From positions 1 to 64,000 of the forward strand of contig NZ_WKJJ01000002.1 of the NCBI RefSeq assembly GCF_009674485.1: a DNA stretch of 64,000 bases. Reading direction: 5' to 3'. The notes below the pieces were generated by a model, which made no database searches, had not been told where the DNA came from, and worked only from the letters and a program-made list of their open reading frames with translations. The stretch comes from Pseudoduganella rivuli (GTDB lineage: Bacteria; Pseudomonadota; Gammaproteobacteria; Burkholderiales; Burkholderiaceae_D). Position numbers and translations under genes: made by a program. Positions 15,126-23,782 of this stretch are shown here, in pieces; within the stretch, counting starts at the first letter, position 1; the number at the start of each line of letters is the position of its first letter.

Positions 15126-17327
15126 TCAGAATTTGGTCTCCAGCCGCGCGCTCCACACCGTGTAAGTGGGGTTGAGCGTACTGGAAAATTTGGCAACACC
15201 CCTCGCAGTAACAAGGTTGTCGCCGGTGGCGTCGTCGGCCAGAATATTACTCGCAGACAGGCGCAATTGGGTCAATGGCGTGGCTTTCCACAACACATAC
15301 GCGTCCAGGACGCGCTTGCGGCTCACTTCCACCACTTGTTCCGTTGACGTTTGTACACGGATCGCCGGCGTCCAGTTAAAGCTGGTGCCCAACGTCAGCG
15401 GCAAGTCCTTCATCCGGTAATCGACACCCAGGTTGCCAGTCTGCCTGGCTTGCTGGTCCAGGCGGTTGTCCGGTCCGGGAATGCCATCGACTTTCGACCA
15501 GAAGCGGCTGTAATTGGTGCGGAAATCAATCGCCGGCGCATCGGGGAACCATTCCACCAACTGGAACTTCGCTTCCAGTTCGATGCCTTTGGTTTTCGCG
15601 TGGCCCACGTTCGATGGCGTCGAGACCCAGCGCACCGTGCCATCCGGCGCCGTATACGTGGTCAGGGTACGGCGGATCAAGTCATCGATGTCGCGCACGA
15701 ATGCGCTGGCCGACAGGATGCCGGCGCGCCCCAGGTAATGCTCGTAGGCGAGGTCGATGCCGGTTGCCAGTTCCGGTTTCAAGTTCGGGTTGCCGGTGCG
15801 GTCGGGACGGGTCGCGTCATTGTTGCGCGACAGGGCAGGCAGTGCGATCAAATCCTGCACGTTGGGCGACTTGTAGCTTTTCGTCCAGCTCATGCGCACC
15901 TGGTCGCGCTCCTTGCCGGGAATGCGCCACACGCCGTGCAGCAACGGGGAAAACACGCTGCTGTTGTTGGTGATGGTGCCCGCGCTGCGGTCGGACGTGG
16001 TGCGGATGCCTTCCCAGCGCGCACCGAGATAGACGCCCCACTCCGGCGTGATATCCCATTCATCCTGCGCATACACGGCCACGCGGCGCGTATCGGCCGT
16101 CAGGTTGTCGCCGGAATCGGCGAATTGCGAGACGCCGTCCTTGTCCAGCGAGACACGGGTCTGTTCGCGGTGGCTGTTTTCCAGTTCCCAGCCGGCCGCC
16201 AGCAAGTGGCCCTGGCCCAGCGGCGACGTGTATTTGCCGCCCGTGTTCAAGCCGCGGTCGCGCGATTCATCGGTATCGGTAAAGCGGTCCAGCAAACCGC
16301 CGGCGGCGTTGTACTGGTAGCGCACGGAATCGCCGTCGCGCTTGCCCAGGCCAAAGCCGAATTTCACATCCAGTTTCGATGCGCCTTGCAGGCGGTGGAT
16401 CCAGTTGCCGAAGCCGCGCATGAAGGTGGCGCTGGCATGCGCCTGCGAATTGGCGCTCGCGTATTCCTGCGGCGGCACGCCATCTGCCGCCAGCGGCTGG
16501 CGCAATGCGCTGGTGGCGCCCGTGTCGCTGCGCATCGCCATCACGAAGGTCTGGAAATTCAGCGTATCGCCGTTGTCGAACTTGTATGACACGCGCGGCG
16601 CCAGGTGCAAATTCTTCGTCGTGCCGCTGCTGTCGTCATCCTGCAGTTGCAGGCGTTCCACCGTGCCGTCCGCGCGCGTATCGGTGCTGACGGTATGGCC
16701 TTCGTTGTGCTGGCGGTTGACGCCCAAGGTGCCCGTCAGCGTGTAATTCAGCGCGCCTGCCTTGCCCGGCAAGGTCACGGACAGGTTCGGCGTATGCAAG
16801 CCCTGCTCCACCGAGTCGGCCAGTTTCACCTGGATGTCTTTTTGCTGGTAGCCGTCGCGCAGCACGATGTTGATGGTGCCGGCAATGGCGCGGGCACTGT
16901 GCTCGGCAACGGGGCCGCGCATGACTTCCACGCGCTCGACCTGGTCCGGCGACAGCGATTCCATTGAAAAGCCGGCCGGCGGACGTTCGCCATTGACCAG
17001 CACTTGCGTATAACCGTTACCCAGGCCCCGCATGCGCACGTCGCCGCCCCGGCCCGGACGGCCGCCGCCGATGGTCACGCCGGGCAAGCGTTTCAGCACG
17101 TCACCCAGGCTGGTGTCGCCGTTGCGGTCCAGTTCTTCGCGGCCATACACCTGCTTGCCCGCCGTGGAATTGCGGCGCTCGTCCATGTCGCTGGCGCGGC
17201 TGTTGGTGATGGTCACCTGCGGCACCGGTTGCACCGAGGCTTTGCCCTCATCTTTCTGCTGCTGGGCATAGGCGTGAAGGGGGGCGCCTATTAATGCCAG
17301 GCAGGCAATGGGGATCAGTTTGCTCAT
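15126..17327 (-). CDS. TonB-dependent outer-membrane receptor
   Basis: A 733-residue receptor with a cleavable signal peptide (1-21), a plug domain (~45-165, with VLKRLPGVTIGGG and RGLGNGYTQVLVNGERPP), and a C-terminal beta-barrel ending in ARLETKF (terminal Phe). The VTITNSR segment near residue 40 is a plausible TonB box. It imports an unidentified substrate, probably a siderophore or other metal chelate. Only 16 bp separate its stop from the GTG of the downstream M13 peptidase, so peptidase and receptor may form an operon, which would suit peptide or metallophore processing. Confidence 0.92.
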   Translation of the reverse strand: MSKLIPIACLALIGAPLHAYAQQQKDEGKASVQPVPQVTITNSRASDMDERRNSTAGKQVYGREELDRNGDTSLGDVLKRLPGVTIGGGRPGRGGDVRMRGLGNGYTQVLVNGERPPAGFSMESLSPDQVERVEVMRGPVAEHSARAIAGTINIVLRDGYQQKDIQVKLADSVEQGLHTPNLSVTLPGKAGALNYTLTGTLGVNRQHNEGHTVSTDTRADGTVERLQLQDDDSSGTTKNLHLAPRVSYKFDNGDTLNFQTFVMAMRSDTGATSALRQPLAADGVPPQEYASANSQAHASATFMRGFGNWIHRLQGASKLDVKFGFGLGKRDGDSVRYQYNAAGGLLDRFTDTDESRDRGLNTGGKYTSPLGQGHLLAAGWELENSHREQTRVSLDKDGVSQFADSGDNLTADTRRVAVYAQDEWDITPEWGVYLGARWEGIRTTSDRSAGTITNNSSVFSPLLHGVWRIPGKERDQVRMSWTKSYKSPNVQDLIALPALSRNNDATRPDRTGNPNLKPELATGIDLAYEHYLGRAGILSASAFVRDIDDLIRRTLTTYTAPDGTVRWVSTPSNVGHAKTKGIELEAKFQLVEWFPDAPAIDFRTNYSRFWSKVDGIPGPDNRLDQQARQTGNLGVDYRMKDLPLTLGTSFNWTPAIRVQTSTEQVVEVSRKRVLDAYVLWKATPLTQLRLSASNILADDATGDNLVTARGVAKFSSTLNPTYTVWSARLETKF

Positions 17328-17501
17328 GGTGTTCGGGGAAGTGATTCCGTGCGGCGTGGCTGGCTGGAGCGTTCTGGCTGGCCCGGAGAGGTAGCCGCGC
17401 AGGCATTGTAATCGTGCGCGGCGGCAAGAAGTCCGTTTGTTAACGGGTTTTTACGTTTCGATACATGACGCTTTTATCAGCAACATTTAGCTGGGGAAAG
17501 C

Positions 17502-17537
17502 GCAGCAAGGCTGCTGCAAATGCAACAGCCTTGCTGC
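17502..17537. terminator. 16-bp hairpin after the Spy-like gene
   Basis: GCAGCAAGGCTGCTGC and GCAACAGCCTTGCTGC pair with one mismatch around an AAAT loop, 4 bp past the stop at 17542. There is no clear T-run, so it may stabilise the transcript 3' end rather than terminate it. Confidence 0.5.
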
Positions 17538-17541
17538 TAAG

Positions 17542-18084
17542 TCAGCCGCCGCGGCCCATGCCGCCCTGCCCGCCGGGACCACCCATGCCGCCTTTGCCAC
17601 GACCTTTTCCTTCATGCCCTTCGTTACTGCCGCGCAGCGGACGTTCGCCTCCTTCGCGGCCCGGCATGCGCTGCAGTTGCTCGGCCAGGAACACCGCCAC
17701 CTGGCGGCGCTGGGTTTCATTCAAGGCATCGTTGACCACCAGCCACCATTCGCGCAACTGTTTTTCTTCCGCGGCCGTGGCGGCGGTTTCCGCATCGAGC
17801 CCGCCCACCAGTTCGCGCAATTCCACCTCCTTGCCATCCAGCGCCGCGCGCGACGCCGCCTGCATTTTTTCACGCCGCGATTGCCGTTCGCGCAACAAGG
17901 TGCGGGTACGGCTTTCCGTCTGCTGCCACAGGGTTTGCTGGTTCGCGTTGAGGTTCAGTTCCTTGCGAAAGTCGGCCGCCATGACCAGCAAATCTTCCGC
18001 ATGCATCTCCATCACGGGCGTGGCAAAAACTGCAGGGGAACCAGCCAGCATCAGGGCCAGTACGGCGGTGCGCAAATGTTTCAT
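17542..18084 (-). CDS. Spy/CpxP-like periplasmic protein
   Basis: A 180-residue protein with a signal peptide (1-22), a helical LTxxQ-like region (LNANQQTLWQQ, LNETQRRQVAVFLAEQ) as in Spy/CpxP envelope-stress chaperones, and a Gly-rich tail (GRGKGGMGGPGGQGGMGRGG). ATG 18084 was chosen because GGAG precedes it and a signal peptide follows. An intrinsic-terminator-like hairpin sits immediately upstream of the ribosome binding site, which could regulate expression. It likely buffers misfolded envelope proteins. The divergent S41 protease gene could belong to the same envelope-quality role. Confidence 0.7.
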   Translation of the reverse strand: MKHLRTAVLALMLAGSPAVFATPVMEMHAEDLLVMAADFRKELNLNANQQTLWQQTESRTRTLLRERQSRREKMQAASRAALDGKEVELRELVGGLDAETAATAAEEKQLREWWLVVNDALNETQRRQVAVFLAEQLQRMPGREGGERPLRGSNEGHEGKGRGKGGMGGPGGQGGMGRGG

Positions 18085-18433
18085 GGGATCTCCGGGCAAA
18101 AAAAAGCCAGCGCGGGCGCGCTGGCGGAAAACCACTACAGGGTAGAGAGAATTACAAGGCCAGTGTAGGCCGCGTCCGCTTCCCCTTCCCGTTTTCTTAC
18201 AATTGCTTACCGACGTGAATAAACGATTTACACCAGCGAAACGGGACGAAAAATTAATGTTGAGAGGCTGTCAAACTTTCTCTTGTTGGTCCGACATTTG
18301 TGTGGCGCGGCGAGCTTAAAAGTGCCTGAAAAGCGAATGAAATTACGCGAAGGCTACTCAGGTTGCCGGGAATCAGGTTTATACTGAATTCACCGCGGCA
18401 ACATATACCGCGAGTGCTTGACACAGGTGAAAC
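18085..18433. promoter_or_regulatory. Divergent intergenic region between Spy-like and S41 protease genes
   Basis: These 349 bp hold no gene that I can support. They contain the terminator-like leader hairpin (18098-18125) on the minus side and the promoter region of the protease gene on the plus side (a TATACT near 18380 is a possible -10). Confidence 0.4.
18098..18125 (-). terminator. Terminator-like hairpin in the Spy-like gene leader
   Basis: On the minus strand, a perfectly paired GCCAGCGCG/CGCGCTGGC stem is followed by eight T residues, ending 13 nt before the ATG at 18084. It is either an attenuator in the leader or the 3' end of a short upstream transcript. Confidence 0.6.
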
Positions 18434-19879
18434 ATGGGCAAGAAACTCAAGAATACCGGGCTGGTCGGGCTCGGTGTAGTGGCCGGCATTGCCGTCTCGT
18501 TGCAATTTTCCGCGATGGCTCAACGGCCTGCCGATCCCGCCCTGCCGCTGGAAGAATTGCGGCAACTGGCTGACGTGTTTGGCCTGATCAAATCCGATTA
18601 CGTGGAACCGGTCGAAGACAAGAAATTGCTGACCGAAGCCATCACCGGCATGGTCGCGTCGCTCGACCCCCATTCCGCTTACCTCGACAAGAAGGCGTAC
18701 GCTGAATTGCGCGAAGGTTCGCAGGGCAAGTTCGTCGGCCTCGGCATTGAAATCGGCCAGAGCGAAGATGGCTACATCAAGATTGTCGCCCCGATCGAAG
18801 ATTCGCCTGCGCACCGCGCCGGCATCAAGGCGGGCGACCTGATCACGCGCCTCGATTCCACGCCGGTCAAAGGGTTGAGCCTCGACGAATCCGTGAAAAA
18901 AATGCGCGGCGAGCCGCACAGCAAAGTGTCGCTGACCGTGCTGCGCAAGGATGAGCCGGAACTGCTGGTCTTCAATATCTCGCGCGAAGAAATCCACCAA
19001 AAGAGCGTCAAGGGCAAGATCGTCGAACCGGGTTACGCCTGGCTGCGCATCGCGCAATTCCAGGAACCAACCGTGGATGACCTGGCCGCCAAGATCGCCG
19101 ACCTGTACAAACAAGACCCGCAACTGAAAGGCCTGGTGCTGGACTTGCGCAACGATCCGGGCGGCGTGCTGCAAGGCGCGATCGGCGTGGCGGCGGCATT
19201 CCTGCCGCGCGATTCGGCCATCGTGTCGACCAATGGCCAGTTGCCGGATTCGCGCCAGACGTTCTATGGCCGTCCCGAATACTACTTGCTGCGCAATGAA
19301 GGCGATATCCTCGCCAAGCTGCCGGCTGCCGTGAAGAATGTGCCGATGGCGGTGCTGGTCAATACCGGTTCCGCATCGGCCTCCGAAATCGTGGCCGGCG
19401 CGCTGCAGGATTACAAGCGCGCCACCATCATCGGCACGCAAACGTTCGGCAAGGGTTCGGTGCAAACCATCCGCCAGCTGACCGCCGACACGGCCGTCAA
19501 GCTCACCACGGCCCGCTACTACACGCCGAACGGCCGCTCGATCCAGGCCAAAGGCATCACGCCGGACTTGCAGGTGGAAGAAAATGCGGACGGCGACGGC
19601 TTGAACGCGCTGCGCCTGCGCGAAGCGGATTTGTCGAAGCACCTGTCGAATGACCGCGACCAGGAAGCCGCCAAGACCAAGCGCGACGAAGCGGAAGAAC
19701 AGTTGCGCGTGCTGATGGCGGAACGCAAGCGCAAGCCGCTGGATTTCGGCAGCACCGACGACTTCCAGCTGCAACAGGCGTTGAATCACCTGAAGGGCTT
19801 GCCGGTGCAAACCGCCAAGCAGGAATCGAAGCTGGTGCAGGCCGATCCCGTGCCGGCAAAGAGTCCCATCAAGAAATAA
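18434..19879 (+). CDS. ctpA: S41-family C-terminal processing peptidase with PDZ domain
   Basis: A 481-residue protein with an N-terminal membrane anchor/signal (8-30), the FVGLGIEIG start of a PDZ domain (~100-185), and the S41 core. Catalytic Ser lies in VLVNTGSASASEIVAGALQ and the Lys in GTQTFGKGSVQ. LDLRNDPGGVL is a family signature. Carboxyl-terminal processing proteases trim periplasmic proteins. The tail (~390-481) is charged and helical. It is monocistronic, with a terminator at 19916-19942. Confidence 0.93.
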   Translation: MGKKLKNTGLVGLGVVAGIAVSLQFSAMAQRPADPALPLEELRQLADVFGLIKSDYVEPVEDKKLLTEAITGMVASLDPHSAYLDKKAYAELREGSQGKFVGLGIEIGQSEDGYIKIVAPIEDSPAHRAGIKAGDLITRLDSTPVKGLSLDESVKKMRGEPHSKVSLTVLRKDEPELLVFNISREEIHQKSVKGKIVEPGYAWLRIAQFQEPTVDDLAAKIADLYKQDPQLKGLVLDLRNDPGGVLQGAIGVAAAFLPRDSAIVSTNGQLPDSRQTFYGRPEYYLLRNEGDILAKLPAAVKNVPMAVLVNTGSASASEIVAGALQDYKRATIIGTQTFGKGSVQTIRQLTADTAVKLTTARYYTPNGRSIQAKGITPDLQVEENADGDGLNALRLREADLSKHLSNDRDQEAAKTKRDEAEEQLRVLMAERKRKPLDFGSTDDFQLQQALNHLKGLPVQTAKQESKLVQADPVPAKSPIKK

Positions 19880-19915
19880 TCAAGCAGATGTTCTGAAAAT
19901 ACACATCCAGTACAG

Positions 19916-19942
19916 AAACGGCGTCCCAGCGGGCGCCGTTTT
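19916..19942 (+). terminator. Intrinsic terminator after the S41 protease gene
   Basis: AAACGGCG...CGCCGTTTT forms a stem closed by a short loop and ends in a T-run, ~37 bp past the stop. Confidence 0.8.
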
Positions 19943-20014
19943 ATCATTCCGGCACAGCGCATCGTGTAAAATTTCTCGGTCAGGCGACCGCCTTTTGGAG
20001 AAAGATTAAATAAT

Positions 20015-21136
20015 ATGAAACAAGTCGTCATCAGCGGCACCGGGCTGTTTACCCCGCCGAATTCCATTTCCAATGAAGAACTGGTGGTGTGCTTCAACGC
20101 CTACGCCGAACAATTCAATGCCGACAACGCGGACGCCATCGCGGCCGGCACCGTCACCGCGCTGGAGCCGTCCAGCGCCGCCTTCATTGAAAAAGCGTCC
20201 GGCATCAAGGCCCGCTATGTGATGGAAAAGGAAGGGATCCTCGATCCGAAGCGCATGGTGCCCCGCATCGCCGAACGCGGCAACGATGAATTGTCGCTGC
20301 AGGCGGAAATCTGCGTGAAGGCCGCGCAACAGGCGCTGGACCGCGCCGGCCGCACGGCGGCCGACATCGACATGGTGCTGGTGGCTTGCTCGAACATGCA
20401 GCGCGCCTATCCCGCCATGGCGGTCGAAGTGCAGCAGGCGCTGGGCATCGATGGCTATGGCTTCGACATGAACGTGGCCTGCTCGTCGGCCACGTTCGGC
20501 ATCCAGACCGCCGTCGCCGCCGTGCAAAGCGGCCAGGCCCGCGCCGTGCTGGTGCTGAACCCGGAAATCACCAGCGGCCACCTGGACTGGCGCGACCGCG
20601 ACAGCCACTTCATCTTTGGCGATGCGTGCACCGCCATCGTGGTGGAAGCCAAGGATGCCGCCGTATCGCGGCATCAGTGGGAAATCCTCGACACCAAGCT
20701 GAAGACCAACTTCTCCAACAATATCCGCAACAACTTCGGCTTCATGAACCGCTTCGATGAAAGCGGCATCGGCAAGCCGGACAAACTGTTCAAGCAACAG
20801 GGCCGCAAAGTATTCAAGGAAGTGTGCCCGATGGCCGCCGCCATGATCAAGGAAAGCATCGCGCGCGCCGGGCTGCAAGTGGAACAATTCAGCCGCTTCT
20901 GGCTGCACCAGGCCAACCTCAGCATGAACCAGCTGATTTCCCGCACCATCCTGGGCCGCGACGCGGAACCGCATGAAGCGCCGGTGATCCTCGATACCTA
21001 CGCCAACACGTCGTCGGCGGGGTCCATCATTGCGTTCCACAAGCACCAGGACGATTTGCAGGCGGGTGCCCTTGGCGTGATCTGTTCTTTCGGCGCCGGC
21101 TATTCGATTGGCGCCGTGGTTGTCCGCAAGCTGTAA
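20015..21136 (+). CDS. Beta-ketoacyl-ACP synthase III-like enzyme
   Basis: A 373-residue thiolase-superfamily enzyme with the KAS III triad: Cys in NVACSSATFG, His in WLHQANL and Asn in DTYANTSSAGS. It condenses an acyl-CoA with malonyl-ACP or a similar thioester. It is longer than housekeeping FabH (~320 residues) and stands alone rather than in a fab cluster, so it may be a specialised or second KAS III. The start has TTGGAGAAAG upstream. Confidence 0.88.
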   Translation: MKQVVISGTGLFTPPNSISNEELVVCFNAYAEQFNADNADAIAAGTVTALEPSSAAFIEKASGIKARYVMEKEGILDPKRMVPRIAERGNDELSLQAEICVKAAQQALDRAGRTAADIDMVLVACSNMQRAYPAMAVEVQQALGIDGYGFDMNVACSSATFGIQTAVAAVQSGQARAVLVLNPEITSGHLDWRDRDSHFIFGDACTAIVVEAKDAAVSRHQWEILDTKLKTNFSNNIRNNFGFMNRFDESGIGKPDKLFKQQGRKVFKEVCPMAAAMIKESIARAGLQVEQFSRFWLHQANLSMNQLISRTILGRDAEPHEAPVILDTYANTSSAGSIIAFHKHQDDLQAGALGVICSFGAGYSIGAVVVRKL

Positions 21137-21203
21137 AAAACCGCCATCGCATGCCTGTGCTACCCTTGAACGGTTGACCACCGTTTAAGGGTTTTACTTA
21201 CGC

Positions 21204-22925
21204 ATGCACCATGACCTTCCCCTGATCACCACCATTGCCGCCGCGCTCGGTTTCGGGCTGGTATTCGGCTTCATCGCCACCAAACTCAAATTGCCCGCAC
21301 TGGTCGGCTACCTGGCTGCCGGTATCCTGATCGGTCCCGCCACGCCGGGCTTCGTTGCGGATACCGCGCTGGCCGGGCAGCTGGCGGAAATCGGCGTGAT
21401 GCTGATGATGTTTGGCGTCGGCCTGCATTTTTCGCTGGATGATTTATGGGAAGTGCGCAAGGTGGCGTTGCCGGGCGCCGTGCTGCAAATCGGCGCCGCC
21501 ACGGCCATGGGCATGGGGCTGGCGCACTGGTGGGGCTGGAGCCTGGGCGGCGGGCTGGTGTTCGGCCTCGCGCTGTCCGTGGCCAGCACCGTGGTGCTGC
21601 TGCGGGCGCTGGAAGAACGGGGCATCCTGGATTCCTTCAATGGCCGCATCGCGGTCGGCTGGCTGGTGGTGGAAGACCTCGTCACCGTCATCGTGCTGGT
21701 GCTGTTGCCGCCGCTGGCCGGCGCGCTGGGCGGCGCCGCGCCAGCCGATGCCCATATCGATCCCGCTGCGCCGCTGTGGCAGACCGTGGCCTTTACCGTC
21801 GGCCAGGCGGCCGCCTTCATTGCCTTCATGATGCTGGTGGGCCGCAAGCTGTTCCCGTGGCTGCTGTGGCAAGTGGCGCGCACAGGGTCACGCGAATTGT
21901 TCACCTTGTGCGTGGTTGCCGCCGCCGTCGGCATTGCCTTTGCCGCCACCAAGCTGTTCGGCATTTCCTTTGCGCTGGGCGCCTTCTTTGCCGGCATGGT
22001 GCTGCGCGAATCGGAACTGAGCCACCGCGCCGCCGAAGAATCGCTGCCGCTGCGCGACGCCTTCGCCGTGCTGTTCTTTGTCTCGGTCGGCATGCTGTTC
22101 GAACCCGCGATCCTGGTGGAACAGCCGCTGCGCGTGCTGGCAGTGCTGGGCATTATCGTGTTCGGCAAGTCGCTGGCGGCGTTCGTGCTGGTGGTGCTGT
22201 TGCGCTATCCGGCCAAAACCGCGCTGATGGTGTCGGCCAGCCTGGCGCAGATCGGCGAATTTTCCTTCATCCTGGCGGCGCTGGGCATTGCCCTGCAATT
22301 GATGCCGCATGAGGGACAAAGCCTGATCCTGGCGGGCGCCATCCTGTCGATCGCCATCAATCCGCTGATCTTTGCCGCGACCGGACCGCTGGAGCGCCGC
22401 CTCGGCAAAAACCAGTTGCTGGCCGCCCGCTTCGACCGCAGCGCCGACCCGCTGGCGGAATTGCCGATGTCGGTGCCGCAGGAAAAATTGAGCGGCCAGG
22501 TGGTGCTGGTCGGCTATGGCCGCGTGGGGCGCCGCATCGCCGCGCAACTGGCAGCGTGCGGTATTCCCTACGTGGTGGCGGAGCAAAACCGCGAACTGGT
22601 GGACCAGTTGCGCCAGCAAGGCGTCCCTGCCGTGGCGGGCAACGCCGGCGAACCGGCGGTGCTGATCCAGGCCCACATTGCCCGCGCCGCCATGCTGGTG
22701 ATCGCCACGCCGGACACCTTCCACGTGCGCGCCATGCTGGAAACAGCGCGGGCGTTAAACCCGGACATCCGCACCGTCGTGCGCACGCACAACGATGAGG
22801 AAGCGGCATTGCTGCGCAAGGAACGGGCCGGTGAAATCTTTATCGGCGAAGATGAACTGGCGCGGGGCATGACCGCGTATGTCGTGCAGACGTACGGCGA
22901 GCACCGCACCCGTGCGGGACACTGA
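21204..22925 (+). CDS. ybaL: CPA2-family cation:proton antiporter with TrkA-N domain (YbaL-like)
   Basis: A 573-residue protein. Residues 1-~390 contain about 12 membrane segments of the Kef/CPA2 type (LPALVGYLAAGILIGP; GVGLHFSLDDL). Residues ~415-530 form a cytosolic Rossmann RCK/TrkA-N domain (VVLVGYGRVGRRIA). It is expected to exchange K+ or Na+ for protons under nucleotide control. E. coli YbaL has this layout. Confidence 0.88.
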   Translation: MHHDLPLITTIAAALGFGLVFGFIATKLKLPALVGYLAAGILIGPATPGFVADTALAGQLAEIGVMLMMFGVGLHFSLDDLWEVRKVALPGAVLQIGAATAMGMGLAHWWGWSLGGGLVFGLALSVASTVVLLRALEERGILDSFNGRIAVGWLVVEDLVTVIVLVLLPPLAGALGGAAPADAHIDPAAPLWQTVAFTVGQAAAFIAFMMLVGRKLFPWLLWQVARTGSRELFTLCVVAAAVGIAFAATKLFGISFALGAFFAGMVLRESELSHRAAEESLPLRDAFAVLFFVSVGMLFEPAILVEQPLRVLAVLGIIVFGKSLAAFVLVVLLRYPAKTALMVSASLAQIGEFSFILAALGIALQLMPHEGQSLILAGAILSIAINPLIFAATGPLERRLGKNQLLAARFDRSADPLAELPMSVPQEKLSGQVVLVGYGRVGRRIAAQLAACGIPYVVAEQNRELVDQLRQQGVPAVAGNAGEPAVLIQAHIARAAMLVIATPDTFHVRAMLETARALNPDIRTVVRTHNDEEAALLRKERAGEIFIGEDELARGMTAYVVQTYGEHRTRAGH

Positions 22926-22937
22926 TTCAAGACAGCG

Positions 22938-23540
22938 TCAAGCCGCTGTGGCCACCATCGACGGGCGTTGGCAGACGCGCTCCACCAGCGCCGCCAGGCG
23001 CGGCGCGTCCGCGCGCCATGCCAGTTGCGGCTGGCGTAAATCGCAATAGGCAAACGCGACGCCCAGCGCCAGGTCGCCCAGGTCGACCGGGCGATCCGGC
23101 GCGGCCTGGCGCGCCAGGTCGCGTTCAATCGCCGCCACGGCGCGCGGCAACGCGGCCAGCCAGCGCCGGGTCAGGATGCTGTCCGGCGCATCGCCGAAAC
23201 GGGTACGGATCACGGCGCCAAACGCGCAATCGATCACGGCGCGCGCCAGGCCCAGGCGGCCCAGCGTGGCAAGCCGCTGCGCCGGCGCCGCCGGCAGCAA
23301 TTGCACGTCGCCGCTCAGGGCCAGCAGGTATTGGACGATGGCATCGCTCTCGATCAGGCAAGCGCCATCATCGGTCGCCAGCGCCGGCACTTTGCCCAGC
23401 GGGTTGACCGCCAGCAGTTCCGGCGCGTCGGTCCACGGATCGGTCCACACCAGCTGCAGTGCACCGGCCAGGCCGGTTTCATGGGCCGCCACCAGCGCCA
23501 GCCGGGCATAAGGAGAAGTCTTGTTCAGGTAAAGGTGCAT
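22938..23540 (-). CDS. Glutathione S-transferase family protein
   Basis: A 200-residue protein with an N-terminal thioredoxin-like GST domain (MHLYLNKTSPYARLALVAAHETG; NPLGKVPAL; LIESDAIVQYL) and a helical C-terminal domain. It likely conjugates glutathione to small electrophiles; the substrate is unknown. GGAGAAA precedes the ATG. Confidence 0.9.
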   Translation of the reverse strand: MHLYLNKTSPYARLALVAAHETGLAGALQLVWTDPWTDAPELLAVNPLGKVPALATDDGACLIESDAIVQYLLALSGDVQLLPAAPAQRLATLGRLGLARAVIDCAFGAVIRTRFGDAPDSILTRRWLAALPRAVAAIERDLARQAAPDRPVDLGDLALGVAFAYCDLRQPQLAWRADAPRLAALVERVCQRPSMVATAA

Positions 23541-23782
23541 GTCGGGTTTCTCCGTTTATTTTTTCGTCAAGGGTCATGGTAGGGGAACGATGACAAAAAA
23601 GATAACGACTAATACTGATGGGTCCGTTCACTCCGGGAGAATATACGCAGCGTCCCGCGCCACAGCCGACTTTATAAAAAAATAATTAGTTATCAAAATA
23701 GAATTAATCGCGTACCATGGCGCTTCCCGCGCCGCGGCGCCGCGTTTTGCTGCCGCCATCTGATTCCGGAGTACCGATTTAC

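Noticed and set aside
15351..16589. 412-codon open frame opposite the TonB receptor
   Set aside because: Shadow of the receptor gene, Arg/Val/His-rich with no motif.
18254..19810. 518-codon open frame opposite the S41 protease
   Set aside because: Antisense to an intact protease with catalytic residues; low-complexity composition.
20006..21181. 391-codon open frame opposite the KAS III-like gene
   Set aside because: Antisense shadow without a domain.
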